DNA of 64,000 nt, taken from positions 149,274 through 213,273 of the forward strand of contig CP021375.1 of the NCBI GenBank assembly GCA_002600635.1, written 5' to 3'. The notes under the pieces were generated by a model that searched no databases, had not been told where the DNA came from, and saw only the letters and a program-made list of their open reading frames with translations. Shown piece after piece: positions 17,819 to 27,278 of this stretch. A program made the position numbers and the translations under genes. The DNA is from Rhizobium sp. ACO-34A (GTDB taxonomy: Bacteria > Pseudomonadota > Alphaproteobacteria > Rhizobiales > Rhizobiaceae). The first letter of the stretch is position 1, and each line of letters opens with the position of its first letter.

Positions 17819-19037
17819 TCGCAACGAAGCCGATGTGGCGGGTCTCGGGAAATATCTTCTCCTCGTGATCGCTTCCATCGCCTGCGGCTGGATCGCCTGG
17901 AGCGGTGCGGTGCTTCTTTTGCCCGTCGCTATGATCTTTCCCGCACTCTGGGCAATGGCACCGTCGCGGCTGACCGCCACGCTTGTCTCGGCGGGATATT
18001 TCCTCGCCGCCTCGCGTGGATTGCCGCAAGGCGTCGCCAACTTCTATGCCGCCGATCTTTGGCCGGGTCTCCTGCTCTGGGCCGCGGCCTCGATGTCGTT
18101 CGTCGGCGTGCATGCTTTGTTATGGATGAAGTCTTCTGATGAAAATTCTTCCGGGAAGAGATGGGCGGCGGATGCGGTGAGGGCGGTGCGCTATGGGCTG
18201 GCAATGGTGCTGACAGGACTGCCGCCTTTCGGGATCACTGGATGGGCGCATCCGTTGACGGCCGCCGGCGCGCTGTTTCCCGGCTGGGGCTGGTGGGGCT
18301 TCTCGGCGGCGGCCGCCGCCTTGCTCGTCATGACCACGAGGCTCTGGCGTGCCGCAGCCATTGTGCTTGCAACATTCTGGCTCTCGTCCGCTGCACACTG
18401 GACGGCTCCGAAGTTATCAGACGGATGGAGGGGCGTCGATCTTCAACAGGGTCAAGACCTCGGTCGGGACGGATCGCTGGCGTACTACCATGATCTGATC
18501 GGAACGGTACTTCAGACTGCTACCGAGCACCCTTCCACGCGTGTCGTGGTGCTGCCGGAAAGCACGCTCGGTTTCTGGACGCCCACAGTGGAGCGCGTCT
18601 GGCGGGAAGGTCTACGCGGCTCGAATCTTACCGTTTTCACAGGTGCTGCCGTCGTCGATGCTGGGGGCTATGACAATGTCATGGTGGCGATCTCGGCGGA
18701 GGATGCAAAGATCCTTTACCGCGAGCGAATGCCGGTTCCCGGGTCGATGTGGCAGCCCTGGCTGCGATGGACCGGGCAGGGCGGCGGCGCCCATGCCGAC
18801 TTCTTCGGCAATCCCATAGTCAAGGTGGCGGGTGTCCAGATTGCGCCGCTGATCTGCTACGAGCAACTTATCCTCTGGCCGGTCCTGCAGTCGATACTGC
18901 ACGGCTCCGACATCATCGTTGCCACCGGCAATGGCTGGTGGACCGACGGCACATCGATCGTCGCCATCCAGAGGGCGAGCGTCATCGCCTGGGCGAAACT
19001 GTTCGACCTGCCTGTCGTCACCGCCTTCAATAGTTGA
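17739..19037 (+). CDS. traB: TraB, membrane nitrilase-fold protein
   Basis: A 432-residue protein with six or so hydrophobic segments in the first 230 residues, then a carbon-nitrogen-hydrolase domain like apolipoprotein N-acyltransferase: [11 protein letters not shown] with the catalytic Glu, and [13 protein letters not shown] with the catalytic Cys. Ti-plasmid TraB has this organisation and boosts transfer efficiency; its substrate is unknown. The ATG at 17739 lies inside traF, an 80-bp overlap also seen in other Ti-type plasmids. Longer upstream starts are shadows of traF. Confidence 0.9.
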   Translation: MIADILARFRIPDFSVWRNRSSLSIPDRNEADVAGLGKYLLLVIASIACGWIAWSGAVLLLPVAMIFPALWAMAPSRLTATLVSAGYFLAASRGLPQGVANFYAADLWPGLLLWAAASMSFVGVHALLWMKSSDENSSGKRWAADAVRAVRYGLAMVLTGLPPFGITGWAHPLTAAGALFPGWGWWGFSAAAAALLVMTTRLWRAAAIVLATFWLSSAAHWTAPKLSDGWRGVDLQQGQDLGRDGSLAYYHDLIGTVLQTATEHPSTRVVVLPESTLGFWTPTVERVWREGLRGSNLTVFTGAAVVDAGGYDNVMVAISAEDAKILYRERMPVPGSMWQPWLRWTGQGGGAHADFFGNPIVKVAGVQIAPLICYEQLILWPVLQSILHGSDIIVATGNGWWTDGTSIVAIQRASVIAWAKLFDLPVVTAFNS

Positions 19038-19049
19038 GGAGAAACACGA

Positions 19050-19670
19050 ATGGTCGATGCCGCCCTCATCAAGCAATGTGCAGATCCTTCCCTGAAGCCA
19101 GCGCTCATTGAGCAGTTCATCGCCAGGGCCGGTTCACAGGACCCGCTTGCGATCACCGTCCGGTCTGGCAACCGCGTGGTGCTGGTGCCGAGGCCGACAA
19201 CGCAGGAGGAGGCGCTCGCGCTGATCCGCGAAAACCTCGGCCGCAATACCGTGCGTGTCGGAATTACCCAATATCCGGCTGGCCTAGGCATCGTCGAAGC
19301 TGGCCAGCTAAAGCCGGATATGGTCGAGCCTTGTGAGAATATCCACATGGGCACGGCACTCTTCGCCAAGGTCTGGCGCATCGTCATGAAGTGGTACGGC
19401 AATCCGACGGCCCAGGACGTGCTGCCACAAGTGATGGAGGATGCGATCATCGCCTGGCAGACTGGGTATTTCGAGGGGGTGGCGGTGTTTCAGGCAGATG
19501 ATCCGGGAGCTTCGAAGCTCGCCCAGCCTCAGGGGGCCGGCAAAGCGGATACGAAGATGGACACGGCCGCAACGCAGGTCGATCGTGGAGCTGAGGCGGA
19601 TAGCGACGCGCCGGATCCGAACAAGGCGGGGATCAGGATCGACTTGTCCGGCATCGGTGCCAAGCCGTGA
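19050..19670 (+). CDS. traH: TraH, conjugal transfer protein
   Basis: A 206-residue protein with an LRENLGRNTVRVGITQYPAG-like segment followed by ENIHMGTALFAKVWRIVM, typical of Ti-type TraH. The C-terminal 60 residues are Ala/Asp-rich and probably disordered. Its role in transfer is poorly defined; it is the last gene of traAFBH. Start at the ATG after GAGGAGAAACACGA, 12 bp past the traB stop. Confidence 0.88.
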   Translation: MVDAALIKQCADPSLKPALIEQFIARAGSQDPLAITVRSGNRVVLVPRPTTQEEALALIRENLGRNTVRVGITQYPAGLGIVEAGQLKPDMVEPCENIHMGTALFAKVWRIVMKWYGNPTAQDVLPQVMEDAIIAWQTGYFEGVAVFQADDPGASKLAQPQGAGKADTKMDTAATQVDRGAEADSDAPDPNKAGIRIDLSGIGAKP

Positions 19671-19678
19671 ACTGGGTC

Positions 19679-19698
19679 GCTCTGCAGATCTGCAGAGC
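19679..19698. promoter_or_regulatory. tra box between traH and traM
   Basis: GCTCTGCAGATCTGCAGAGC is a perfect 20-bp palindrome with the TGCAGATCTGCA core. It lies just after the traH stop and about 285 bp before traM, so a traM transcript starting here would carry a leader of roughly 240 nt. Confidence 0.82.
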
Positions 19699-19780
19699 GA
19701 TTGTTTATGCGCCGCCCTAGCGAAATATGCGGAGGCCCTCTATAAGGACGGGCAGGGCAGTACGCGCTGCCTCGGAGTGT

Positions 19781-19949
19781 GGAAACTCCTACTCAGCGGT
19801 TGGTGTCGGCCGATACGACATCAGAATCCTCTGGCTTAATGGCCGGGGGCTTGCGACGCATGTCCAGGCTCCGGCTAAAGGTCGCAGGACTGTCTGAGTA
19901 CAGTTTCCAACCCCCGGCTTGGGATCAGAAGATTAACGTTTGCGGGGGC
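19781..19949 (+). ncRNA. Candidate structured RNA / traM leader
   Basis: A nested set of pairings fills the traH-traM gap. The outer stem is GGAAACT-CC-TACTCAG (19781-19796) with CTGAGTA-C-AGTTTCC (19894-19908). Inside it are TGTCG/CGACA, TGCGAC (about 19851) with GTCGCA (about 19881), and GCCGG/CCGGC. Downstream, CCCCCG (about 19910) pairs with CGGGGG (about 19943). No open frame of note exists. I cannot name a known RNA family. Confidence 0.4.
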
Positions 19950-19981
19950 GCACCGCGGACGATATTCAGGGTTGGATGACA

Positions 19982-20290
19982 ATGGATTTGGAAGATGCTT
20001 CAGTGTCGGACACATGTGAATTGCGCCCGGTGATCGGGCTCACGCGGGGACTGCCGAGTTCGGATATCGAGACTCTGACGGTCAACGCTATTCAGCTGCA
20101 CAGGCAACTCGTCGAGAAGGCCGATCAGTTCTTCCAGGCATTGCCGGAGGATTATCAGACTGGGAAATCTGTTGGTGGCGCGCAGCATCTCGAATACATC
20201 GAAGCGATGATCGAGATGCATGCGCAGATGAGCGCGGTGAACACGCTGGTTGGACTTCTGGGTTTCATCCCGAAGGTTTCAGTCAACTAA
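19982..20290 (+). CDS. traM: TraM, TraR antiactivator
   Basis: A 102-residue protein of the same length as Ti TraM, ending in the conserved GFIPKVSVN and containing LRPVIGLTRGLPSSDIETLT and EYIEAMIEMHAQMSA. TraM binds TraR and blocks DNA binding until enough signal is present, setting the quorum threshold. ATG at 19982 matches the family length; an in-frame ATG lies 6 bp upstream. It converges on traR, with 9 bp between stops. The upstream tra box suggests TraR feedback. Confidence 0.93.
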   Translation: MDLEDASVSDTCELRPVIGLTRGLPSSDIETLTVNAIQLHRQLVEKADQFFQALPEDYQTGKSVGGAQHLEYIEAMIEMHAQMSAVNTLVGLLGFIPKVSVN

Positions 20291-20299
20291 AGTCCGTGG

Positions 20300-21004
20300 T
20301 CAGATCAGCCCGGCCCGGATGGCCAGCGCCACCAGATGCGGCATCGTATGGATCTGGAGGCGCTTCCTCGCCTCTTCAAGTTTGCTTTTCACCGAATTGT
20401 ATTTGACGCCTTCTAGATCAGCGGCTTCTTCCATTGTCTTGCCGACTGAAATCCAGTTGAGATATGCGGCCTCTTTCGGGTCGAGCCACGCCGGGTACTG
20501 TGCGACCGGCGTGAGGGGCAGCAAGGACATGCGGGTGTGAAGCTGCCCAACGGCGGCGGCTGCCGCGACAGGATCTATATCGCGTTTGAGGTCTATGGCG
20601 GGTTTATCGGAGGCCAGCGTGAACATGGAAGTCGATCCGTTGGCAGCTCTAATGGGAATGGTGATCCCAGAACGGATCCCGAAATCCGCGGCCTGATCGA
20701 AGAACGCCCGCTCCTCCTTCGACAGGTGCCGCCGTTCATCCTCTCCGCTCCACGAAAACACCCGCTTCAGCGACTTTGCGCGATTTACGATCGGGTCGAT
20801 GGTCTCGAATTTCCGCTTAAAATAGATCGACCGCCATTCAGGAGGGTAATTTGATGAGGCGATCGTGTGCCCTGGTCGGATGTATAGATAGGCATAGCCG
20901 GAAAATCCCGCTTGATGGGCAAGATGGGTCAGAGCTTCCTTGAGGATACTCTCGTCGCCCCGAAGTGCAGCAAGATCGATTAGCTTGTCCAGCCAATGTT
21001 GCAT
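20300..21004 (-). CDS. traR: TraR, quorum-sensing activator
   Basis: A 234-residue LuxR-type regulator, the same length as Ti TraR. The signal-binding residues W57, Y61, D70 and W85 are all in place ([15 protein letters not shown] and FSW). The C-terminal HTH is [20 protein letters not shown] onward. It should bind the 3-oxo-acyl homoserine lactone made by TraI and activate promoters with tra boxes. It is transcribed toward traM from the 21.0-21.7 kb gap; in Ti plasmids traR is placed under opine control, and no such context is visible here. Confidence 0.95.
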   Translation of the reverse strand: MQHWLDKLIDLAALRGDESILKEALTHLAHQAGFSGYAYLYIRPGHTIASSNYPPEWRSIYFKRKFETIDPIVNRAKSLKRVFSWSGEDERRHLSKEERAFFDQAADFGIRSGITIPIRAANGSTSMFTLASDKPAIDLKRDIDPVAAAAAVGQLHTRMSLLPLTPVAQYPAWLDPKEAAYLNWISVGKTMEEAADLEGVKYNSVKSKLEEARKRLQIHTMPHLVALAIRAGLI

Positions 21005-21724
21005 GTTTTACTCCGTAAATTCTCAGGTGGGACAGGTCACCGAGGTGCTCCTCACTGATTGTATCAAGTCGCAGCACAATTCTAGATTGCATAATACGGC
21101 TTGTGGAACTTAGGCTAGCGCAGTCCCAACCCTGCGAGCGCCATGTTCCGCGATGGTCAGATCCAAAAAATCATTCATCGTTCCTCACCATGAAACATCG
21201 CGGTGATCTCAGCCTCGCAGTACCATTTAATCGTGACAAGTTTAATTTTGCAACCTTAAATTCGAGTTACGTCCCACAATAGAATAGCGTAAGGGTCGGC
21301 TTTTGCCAGGCGTCCGACGGATCACGTGGCCGCTTCGCGGTAAAAATGCATGTGGAGACGGCCTGCTACGGCCTCCGCATCACGTCTGATCCGATCAAAC
21401 GAGAAAAGGGCGACGCAACCGCAGTCTAAGCCTCTCCTCCATGTCAGCCTTGGATACCAAAGCCAGAGCGGCGGTTGCCGAGAGGGGATATGTCAGCAAC
21501 TCCGCGATCAGGCGTGTTTGCCACGCAATGCGAGAAAACGAGGCCCAATATCGCAGCCTTCTTCCTCTCCGCAAACCTTCGCCCCAACCAATCCGACCAA
21601 ACCTCCTAACACCGCAACACAGGGCAACAATACGTAAAACTACAAGGCCTGGTGGCTGCTACTTCCAGTGACATGCGTGGTCGGCCTCCGATCAAGCATT
21701 GAAAACTCCACCTGGGATAACGCC
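21005..21724. other. 720-bp gap between traR and the glycosyltransferase
   Basis: Only short, low-quality open frames. It must contain the traR promoter (leftward) and probably the glycosyltransferase promoter. I see no tra box and no clear operator. It marks the boundary between transfer backbone and cargo. Confidence 0.45.
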
Positions 21725-24370
21725 ATGCTATTGCAGAACCACCTGTCGCATGAAATTGAGCACGTCGATGCAGGCTTCTCGTCTAACCGGGAAATCCGAG
21801 ATTCGCGGCCTGCTGTCTCGATCATTGTTCCCACGCTCGATGAAGCAGAGAACATCGATCAGACCCTGCGTAACATCGTGGAAAATGTCGTGGGGCGCTT
21901 CGATTTCGAAGTTATCGTAACGGATGGCGGATCGACCGACGGCACATGCGAAACGGTAAGACATTGGGAAAAGCGGCACCCGATTCGCCTTGTCAGAAAC
22001 GATGGATCTGGCGGGCTGGCTGCGGATGTGCTGTCAGCGGCGGCGAGGGCGCGCTTCCCGATCCTGGTCGTTCTGGATGCCGATGGAAGTCATCCGACGG
22101 CCTCGATACCGGACCTTGTCCGTCCCGTCTTCGCCGGCCAATGCGACATGGCCATCGGAAGCCGCTATGTTGAAGGTGGCCTCACCGTCGGGTGGCCATT
22201 CCACCGTCGCGTCCTCTCGCGTCTCGGTGCGGCATTCGCTTCACCGTTTACCGATATCAACGATCCACTGTCCGGTTTCTTCGCTGTGCGGCGGGAGGGC
22301 CTGTTAGCCGCTGGCGTACACGCCGAGGGATTCAAGATCGGGCTGGAGGCGATGTTCACCGGCGGGGACACCCTGACCGTGAGGGAAGTCCCGATCTCAT
22401 TCTCCGATCGGCTGAGAGGAAGATCCAAGATCGGCATGAAGCAATTCGCCGCCTATCTTGGACAGTTGCTGAGGTTTTCCCGTGGGCCAGGTTCCTCAGG
22501 CGTCTTCCAACGCTTCCTGGCAGTTGGCGTCGCTGGCTTCATCCTGGACTTCGTCATGGTATTCATGATGCAGACTCTCGGCGCCGATATGACAGTTGCG
22601 CATATTTTCGGTTTCTGCGTTGCCGCCGTTTTCAACTATGCGGCACACGCGCAATGGTCCTTCGAAGGCCGGGCAACAGGTCGTATGCGGTTCGCACGCT
22701 TCATGCTCCTGTCAGCGCTAGCGCTCGCGATGCGCGGCGGTTTCATCGCGACAGCGACCGATCTCGGTCTTCCCTTCTTCTGGGTGGTGCTGATGGGCAT
22801 CGCTGGCGGCGGCATCGTGAGCTACGTCGGAAACGAATTCTACGTCTTCCGAAGCAATGTGCATCTTCCTTCAACGACCCAATGGAAACTGGCGGCCATT
22901 GCCGTGCTCGCCTACGTCACCGTCCTGAGGATCGTCTATCAAGGCAGCATCGATGTTCTCCCGCAGGAGGCTTATTATTGGAATTATGCCCAGCATCCGG
23001 CCATGGGCTATCTCGATCATCCCCCGATGGTCGCATGGCTGATATGGCTGGGAACTGCCGTTTTCGGCGACTCCGAATTTGGCGTCCGGATCGGCGCCAC
23101 GATGTGCTGGCTGGCCACAGCGTTCTTTGCTTTCCGGTTTGCTTACAACCTCTTCGGACGCACGCCGGCCTTCCTTACCCTCCTGCTGCTGTCGGTTCTT
23201 CCGTTCTTCTTTGCCGTTGGTGCGGTGATGACACCGGACGCACCTCTCACCGCCGCGTGGGCGGGAGCCTTGTACTTTCTGGAGCGGGCGCTGATCGGAA
23301 ACCGCAAGAAGGCGTGGCTTGGCGCAGGGGTATGCATCGGTCTCGGCATGCTGTCGAAATACACGATTGCCCTGCTGGGACCGGCGACGATCGTATTTCT
23401 GATCATGCATCCGGAATCCAGGCGCTGGTTCTTCTCGAAATGGCCTTATCTCGGCGCGATTCTAGCAGCCGTCCTGTTTTCTCCGGTAATCCTGTGGAAC
23501 GCGACCAACGACTGGGCGTCCTTCCAGTTTCAAGGGACCAGACGGTGGCTGGCTGACGATATCCGCATTTCCACGCACACGCTGATTGCCTATATCGCAA
23601 CATTGATCGGCCCGATCGGCATATGGCTGGCCGCGGCCGGGATGCTGAGGCTGGTCCGGCTTCACGACAGGTTTGCGACGCGCAGTCAGGCAGTGTTTGT
23701 CATCGTCTTCACGCTGGTGCCGCTTTCCGTCTTCCTCGGCTTCAGCCTGCTCCACGGCGTCAAGCTGAACTGGACCGGGCCAATCTGGCTCACCCTGTTG
23801 CCGGCCATGGCGAGCGTCGTTGCCATCGCCGTCAAGGACGGTCGCGCACCACACCTCATGGCGGCCTTGAAAGTCGGTACGGCGACGAGCACTTTGCTCT
23901 TCGCTCTTGCCCTTCACTATCTCGCGCTCGGTCTTCCGTTCGTCGGCTACTCCGGCAGCCTGCGTGGCCTGCCTGTCGCCTGGGAGGAGTTCGTATCCGC
24001 CGCAGAGCGGATCAAAACGCAGGTCGCAATGGAAACAGGGGAGCCGCCGCTGCTCGTCGGCATGGACACCTACAATATCGCCAGCGAACTTGGCTTTTAC
24101 AGCAGGGGACGTACGGCATTGGCCGGCATCACAAGCCAGAACCTGTTCGGAAAAAATGGACTCATGTTCAGTGTTTGGGCCTCCGACCTGCCATCCGAAC
24201 CCAAAGCCGTGATCATGTATGGCTTGAAGGAGAGCAGCCTTTCCGCTGACGAACTTGAAGGGCGGTTCGAGCGCATTGGTCCCATAAGGACCCGTGTGGT
24301 AGAAAAGAACGCAGTTGCGGCGGGGAAATTCTTCTACCGGGTTGGCTACGGGTTACGACAGCTTGAATAG
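21725..24370 (+). CDS. Three-domain glycosyltransferase: GT2 + GtrA + ArnT-like
   Basis: An 881-residue membrane enzyme. Residues about 30-230 are a GT2 polyprenyl-phosphate sugar transferase: SIIVPTLDEAENIDQTL, TDGGSTDGT, and LDADGSHP as the metal-binding motif. A GtrA domain with four hydrophobic helices follows (about 255-370). The remaining 500 residues are an ArnT/GT39-like multispan domain with the loop motif YLDHPPMVAWLIWLG. The layout suggests one protein that loads a sugar on a lipid carrier, moves it across, and transfers it to an envelope acceptor such as lipid A or core LPS. The sugar is unknown. ATG at 21725 is preferred; a GTG at 21668 is possible. It is followed by a response regulator gene. 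Confidence 0.85.
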   Translation: MLLQNHLSHEIEHVDAGFSSNREIRDSRPAVSIIVPTLDEAENIDQTLRNIVENVVGRFDFEVIVTDGGSTDGTCETVRHWEKRHPIRLVRNDGSGGLAADVLSAAARARFPILVVLDADGSHPTASIPDLVRPVFAGQCDMAIGSRYVEGGLTVGWPFHRRVLSRLGAAFASPFTDINDPLSGFFAVRREGLLAAGVHAEGFKIGLEAMFTGGDTLTVREVPISFSDRLRGRSKIGMKQFAAYLGQLLRFSRGPGSSGVFQRFLAVGVAGFILDFVMVFMMQTLGADMTVAHIFGFCVAAVFNYAAHAQWSFEGRATGRMRFARFMLLSALALAMRGGFIATATDLGLPFFWVVLMGIAGGGIVSYVGNEFYVFRSNVHLPSTTQWKLAAIAVLAYVTVLRIVYQGSIDVLPQEAYYWNYAQHPAMGYLDHPPMVAWLIWLGTAVFGDSEFGVRIGATMCWLATAFFAFRFAYNLFGRTPAFLTLLLLSVLPFFFAVGAVMTPDAPLTAAWAGALYFLERALIGNRKKAWLGAGVCIGLGMLSKYTIALLGPATIVFLIMHPESRRWFFSKWPYLGAILAAVLFSPVILWNATNDWASFQFQGTRRWLADDIRISTHTLIAYIATLIGPIGIWLAAAGMLRLVRLHDRFATRSQAVFVIVFTLVPLSVFLGFSLLHGVKLNWTGPIWLTLLPAMASVVAIAVKDGRAPHLMAALKVGTATSTLLFALALHYLALGLPFVGYSGSLRGLPVAWEEFVSAAERIKTQVAMETGEPPLLVGMDTYNIASELGFYSRGRTALAGITSQNLFGKNGLMFSVWASDLPSEPKAVIMYGLKESSLSADELEGRFERIGPIRTRVVEKNAVAAGKFFYRVGYGLRQLE

Positions 24371-24479
24371 CGCCCGCTTCCTTCCGTCGTTGCCTGCCAG
24401 GCTGAAACAAAACTTCACAAATCGAAATATTGCACGCTGGAAAGGCGTGCAGGATGAATTTCCTATCAAGGTAGCGACA

Positions 24480-25202
24480 ATGCAATCCAGTTCCGCAAAT
24501 TCGAAAATATTGATCGTCGAGGATGATCCAGAGATCGGCAGGATGCTGGCCCAGACAATGCAGGAAAACGGCATGGTCCCGACGATCGCCGAAGACGGGA
24601 AGGTTATGCAGTCACTGCTGCGCAGCAACGCTTTCGATCTCATCCTGTTGGATGTGATGCTGCCAGGGGAGGACGGGCTGAGCATCTGCAAGCGGATTCG
24701 TTCCGAAAAGACGATTCCGATCATCCTGCTGACTGCCTTGGGCGAAGAAGTCGATCGGATCGTCGGACTGGAAGTTGGTGCCGACGACTATATCACCAAG
24801 CCATTCAGCCCGCGGGAGGTCGTCGCCCGCATCCGAAGTGTTCTGAGACGGGCATCCTACGGGCTTGTTACGGCTCCCGGCCAGGCCATACTACGCTTCG
24901 AGGGGTGGAAGATTGACCCCATTCGCAGGCAACTTCATGATCCCAGCAACGCCCGTGTCGCGCTCACCACGACAGAGTTCGACCTTTTGTTGGCGTTCTG
25001 CCGCAATCCTGGACGCGTCATTACCAGAGAGGAACTTCTTTCCTTCACGCACGCCGGTCTTGCTGGGCCGATCGAGCGAAGCATCGACGTTCACATCAGC
25101 CGGCTTCGGCAGAAGATCGAGCCCGACCCGAAAGAACCCGTTTTCCTTCAGACCGTTCGGCTTGGAGGATACACCTTCACCGCAACAGTCGAAGAGATCT
25201 GA
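24480..25202 (+). CDS. OmpR-family response regulator
   Basis: A 240-residue two-component regulator. The receiver domain (about 8-120) has the acidic pair ED at 14-16, phosphoacceptor D58 in LILLDVMLPGEDG and the KPF motif. The C-terminal winged helix (about 140-235) has TTEFDLLLAFCRNPGRVITREELL and RSIDVHISRLRQKIE. ATG at 24480 follows AAGGTAGCGACA. It lies 109 bp after the glycosyltransferase and probably pairs with the sensor kinase at 27277, which reads the other way. Target sites are proposed at 28.7 kb. Confidence 0.93.
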   Translation: MQSSSANSKILIVEDDPEIGRMLAQTMQENGMVPTIAEDGKVMQSLLRSNAFDLILLDVMLPGEDGLSICKRIRSEKTIPIILLTALGEEVDRIVGLEVGADDYITKPFSPREVVARIRSVLRRASYGLVTAPGQAILRFEGWKIDPIRRQLHDPSNARVALTTTEFDLLLAFCRNPGRVITREELLSFTHAGLAGPIERSIDVHISRLRQKIEPDPKEPVFLQTVRLGGYTFTATVEEI

Positions 25203-25250
25203 TCACCTGGGTGAATGAAGTTCTCACAGAAGTCCCGAAGGCATTTGGAT

Positions 25251-25487
25251 ATGGGCCATATCTCTTTACGCGTTAAGACGATCATTGCGAGTTATCTCGA
25301 CATATCTGCTGAAGAGGTCGTGGATACCGCAAGCCTGGCTGACGATCTGGGCGCGGACTCCCTGGAGATAATGGAAATGATCATGAGGCTCGAGGAAGAG
25401 TTCGGCCTCGATATCGGCGATGATGTAATCGAAAAGATTTCAACAGTCGGAGACGCGATCAAATACCTTGAGAGCATGCGTGCCTGA
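25251..25487 (+). CDS. Acyl carrier protein
   Basis: A 78-residue acyl carrier protein. The phosphopantetheine Ser is S37 in DLGADSLEIMEM, followed by the acidic helix LEEEFGLDIGDD used to dock partner enzymes. It resembles housekeeping AcpP more than the long-chain lipid A carrier AcpXL. It lies 48 bp after the regulator, suggesting an operon. A stand-alone ACP beside envelope-modifying genes could supply an acyl group for lipid modification, but no acyltransferase is in the window. The GAAGG ribosome site supports this ATG over the in-frame one at 25215. Confidence 0.88.
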   Translation: MGHISLRVKTIIASYLDISAEEVVDTASLADDLGADSLEIMEMIMRLEEEFGLDIGDDVIEKISTVGDAIKYLESMRA

Positions 25488-25882
25488 GTGCCCGAACAAG
25501 GTTGCACATTATATCATTGAAAGTGCCGGAAGGCGCGTAGTCGATCCGCATTTCGACCAGAGTTGATGCTGAGCCGGTAAGATGCTGGGATAGACATCGG
25601 CGCGTGCCATCTGTCCCATCAATCAAAAGCTTCAGTCTGTATCGACTTTGCCAGGCAGCAACTGCACCTCGGCGGAGACGCTGTAACATTTGAACATCCT
25701 TCGTAAAATTACCGATCCCTTCGATGGATTAGAACAGTGAGGTCGGGATCGGGTTGGGCCGTAGGCCGGGCACATGCTTCATCAAGCTCCGATCTGAGAC
25801 GCATAGTCGGACACCACGCTGGACACCTCGCTGCTGCCAGTCGGCGCGATGCGTACGGCCGATCCAGAGCAAGGAGCAATCC
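25488..25882. other. 395-bp gap between ACP and FAH-family gene
   Basis: No credible gene. GTAAC at 25684 and GTAAA/ATTAC near 25704 loosely resemble the regulator boxes at 28.7 kb but are not at 10-bp spacing. Presumably holds a promoter for the next gene. Confidence 0.35.
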
Positions 25883-27196
25883 ATGAGACCGCAGTCGAAC
25901 ATCATGCATATTTTCAGCCGGACAGGACGTATCGGCTGCCAAACACCAATCCGTAGCCAAGGTTTGGCGGACACCCTGAATCCGATCGGTTCCACACACT
26001 GCGATCGGAAATCCTCCCGTTCCTTCAAGCACCGGATGATGCTTTCCGCGTTTACACTCCTCCTTGCCCTTCACGGCCAGCCGCTTCTGGCCGAAGAGCG
26101 CTCTCCGTCGTTCGAGGCGACAGCAATCGAACCGGTTGTAGCGCCCCTCTCCGAAGCGTTGACGTTCGCTCGCGTTCACGCGCCGGGCGGAGAAGAAATC
26201 GTTCTCGTGGCCGACTTCGAAAACGAGACCTTGCGGGGAATGCCGGTTTCCAAGCTGGGAATCTCCGGCATTGCAGATCCCATCGATGCTGCGGCATTGC
26301 TCATGCCGCGCACCGATCTCGACGCGCAGCTCTCAAAACGGGAAAACCTTACGACATATTCGATGACGGACGTTCTTTCGGCCGCCGGCGATTCGGTGGC
26401 GAACATCGGCACGGGAACCAATTTTCCGGAACATGCCGAGGAGGCGCGGCTCGACGGCGTTTTCTCCTTCCCGAAGTTTGGGCAACCAATGCCTCCCCGC
26501 ACTCAGGTCTTCCTGGATAAGCAGAAGCAGTTGCTGGACTATGAGGTCGAGATGTGCGTGCGTTTTGATCGCACGCTGAAATCCATTGCCGACTTCGACA
26601 GTGCGGTGGCCGGCTTCTTCCTTTGTGCGGACTTCACCGATCGCGCGGAAATGATACGCCGCATCAATGTCGCCGATCCATTGAGCGGCATCGGCTTTAC
26701 CGACGGCAAGAGCGGGCCTGACTATTTCCCTACCGGCCCGTTCCTCGTCGTTCCGCGTGACTGGCGCAGTTTCATCGCACATGAGCGTATCGTCACGGAA
26801 GTTGACGGCCAGCAGCGCCAGGACGCGAGAGGACGGGAGATGATACTGGATTTCCGCAAACTGGTGGACAAGATCCTCGCTGACGACGGCGACAAGAACT
26901 TCAGCTACAAGGGTGAGCCGGTCAGCCTGACAACCGAGCCGGCCTCCCTGCCGCGCGGGGTCAACCTGATGTCCGGCACCACTGAGGGCGTTGTGTATCG
27001 CGCGCCGACGAAGGATGAACTAAGCAGCGCAAACTCGATCGCAGCACAGCGGACGATCGATGTGCGAGAGGCGCTGGTTGAAGTGATGTTCAACGAAGAG
27101 CGTGAGAAGCAAAGCTACCTCCAGCCGGGGTCGGTCGTTACCTATCGATCGACGAGGCTGGGTGAGATCAAAGTCAAGGTTGCAGCCACGCAGTAA
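25883..27196 (+). CDS. Predicted exported fumarylacetoacetate-hydrolase-family protein
   Basis: The C-terminal about 310 residues carry the FAH fold signature: LLDYEVEMCVRFD with the two metal-binding Glu, FFLCADFTDRAEM with an Asp, a KSGPDYFPTGPFLVV loop and a final LMSGTTEGVVY strand. FAH enzymes hydrolyse or decarboxylate acyl-pyruvate type compounds and are normally cytosolic. Here a hydrophobic segment (MMLSAFTLLLALHG) ending in LLAEE looks like a signal peptide. The best ribosome site (AAGGAG, 25871) points to ATG 25883, which puts 51 residues before it; a start at 26036 would give a conventional signal. Substrate unknown. Confidence 0.7.
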   Translation: MRPQSNIMHIFSRTGRIGCQTPIRSQGLADTLNPIGSTHCDRKSSRSFKHRMMLSAFTLLLALHGQPLLAEERSPSFEATAIEPVVAPLSEALTFARVHAPGGEEIVLVADFENETLRGMPVSKLGISGIADPIDAAALLMPRTDLDAQLSKRENLTTYSMTDVLSAAGDSVANIGTGTNFPEHAEEARLDGVFSFPKFGQPMPPRTQVFLDKQKQLLDYEVEMCVRFDRTLKSIADFDSAVAGFFLCADFTDRAEMIRRINVADPLSGIGFTDGKSGPDYFPTGPFLVVPRDWRSFIAHERIVTEVDGQQRQDARGREMILDFRKLVDKILADDGDKNFSYKGEPVSLTTEPASLPRGVNLMSGTTEGVVYRAPTKDELSSANSIAAQRTIDVREALVEVMFNEEREKQSYLQPGSVVTYRSTRLGEIKVKVAATQ

Positions 27197-27254
27197 ACAA
27201 AGCCGGTGTCTTGATACAGGACAAGGAGTTCGGAGAAACCACCCGGACTTGATG

Positions 27255-27278
27255 GAGCCGGGGGTTTCCCCTCGGCTC
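27255..27278. terminator. Bidirectional terminator-like hairpin
   Basis: GAGCCGGGGG and CCCCTCGGCTC pair around TTT with a one-base bulge, between the convergent FAH-family and kinase genes. It slightly overlaps the kinase stop codon. Confidence 0.5.

Noticed and set aside
22192..23556. 454-aa plus-strand open frame within the glycosyltransferase gene
   Set aside because: Arg/Ser-rich out-of-frame shadow of the GT2-GtrA-ArnT reading frame.
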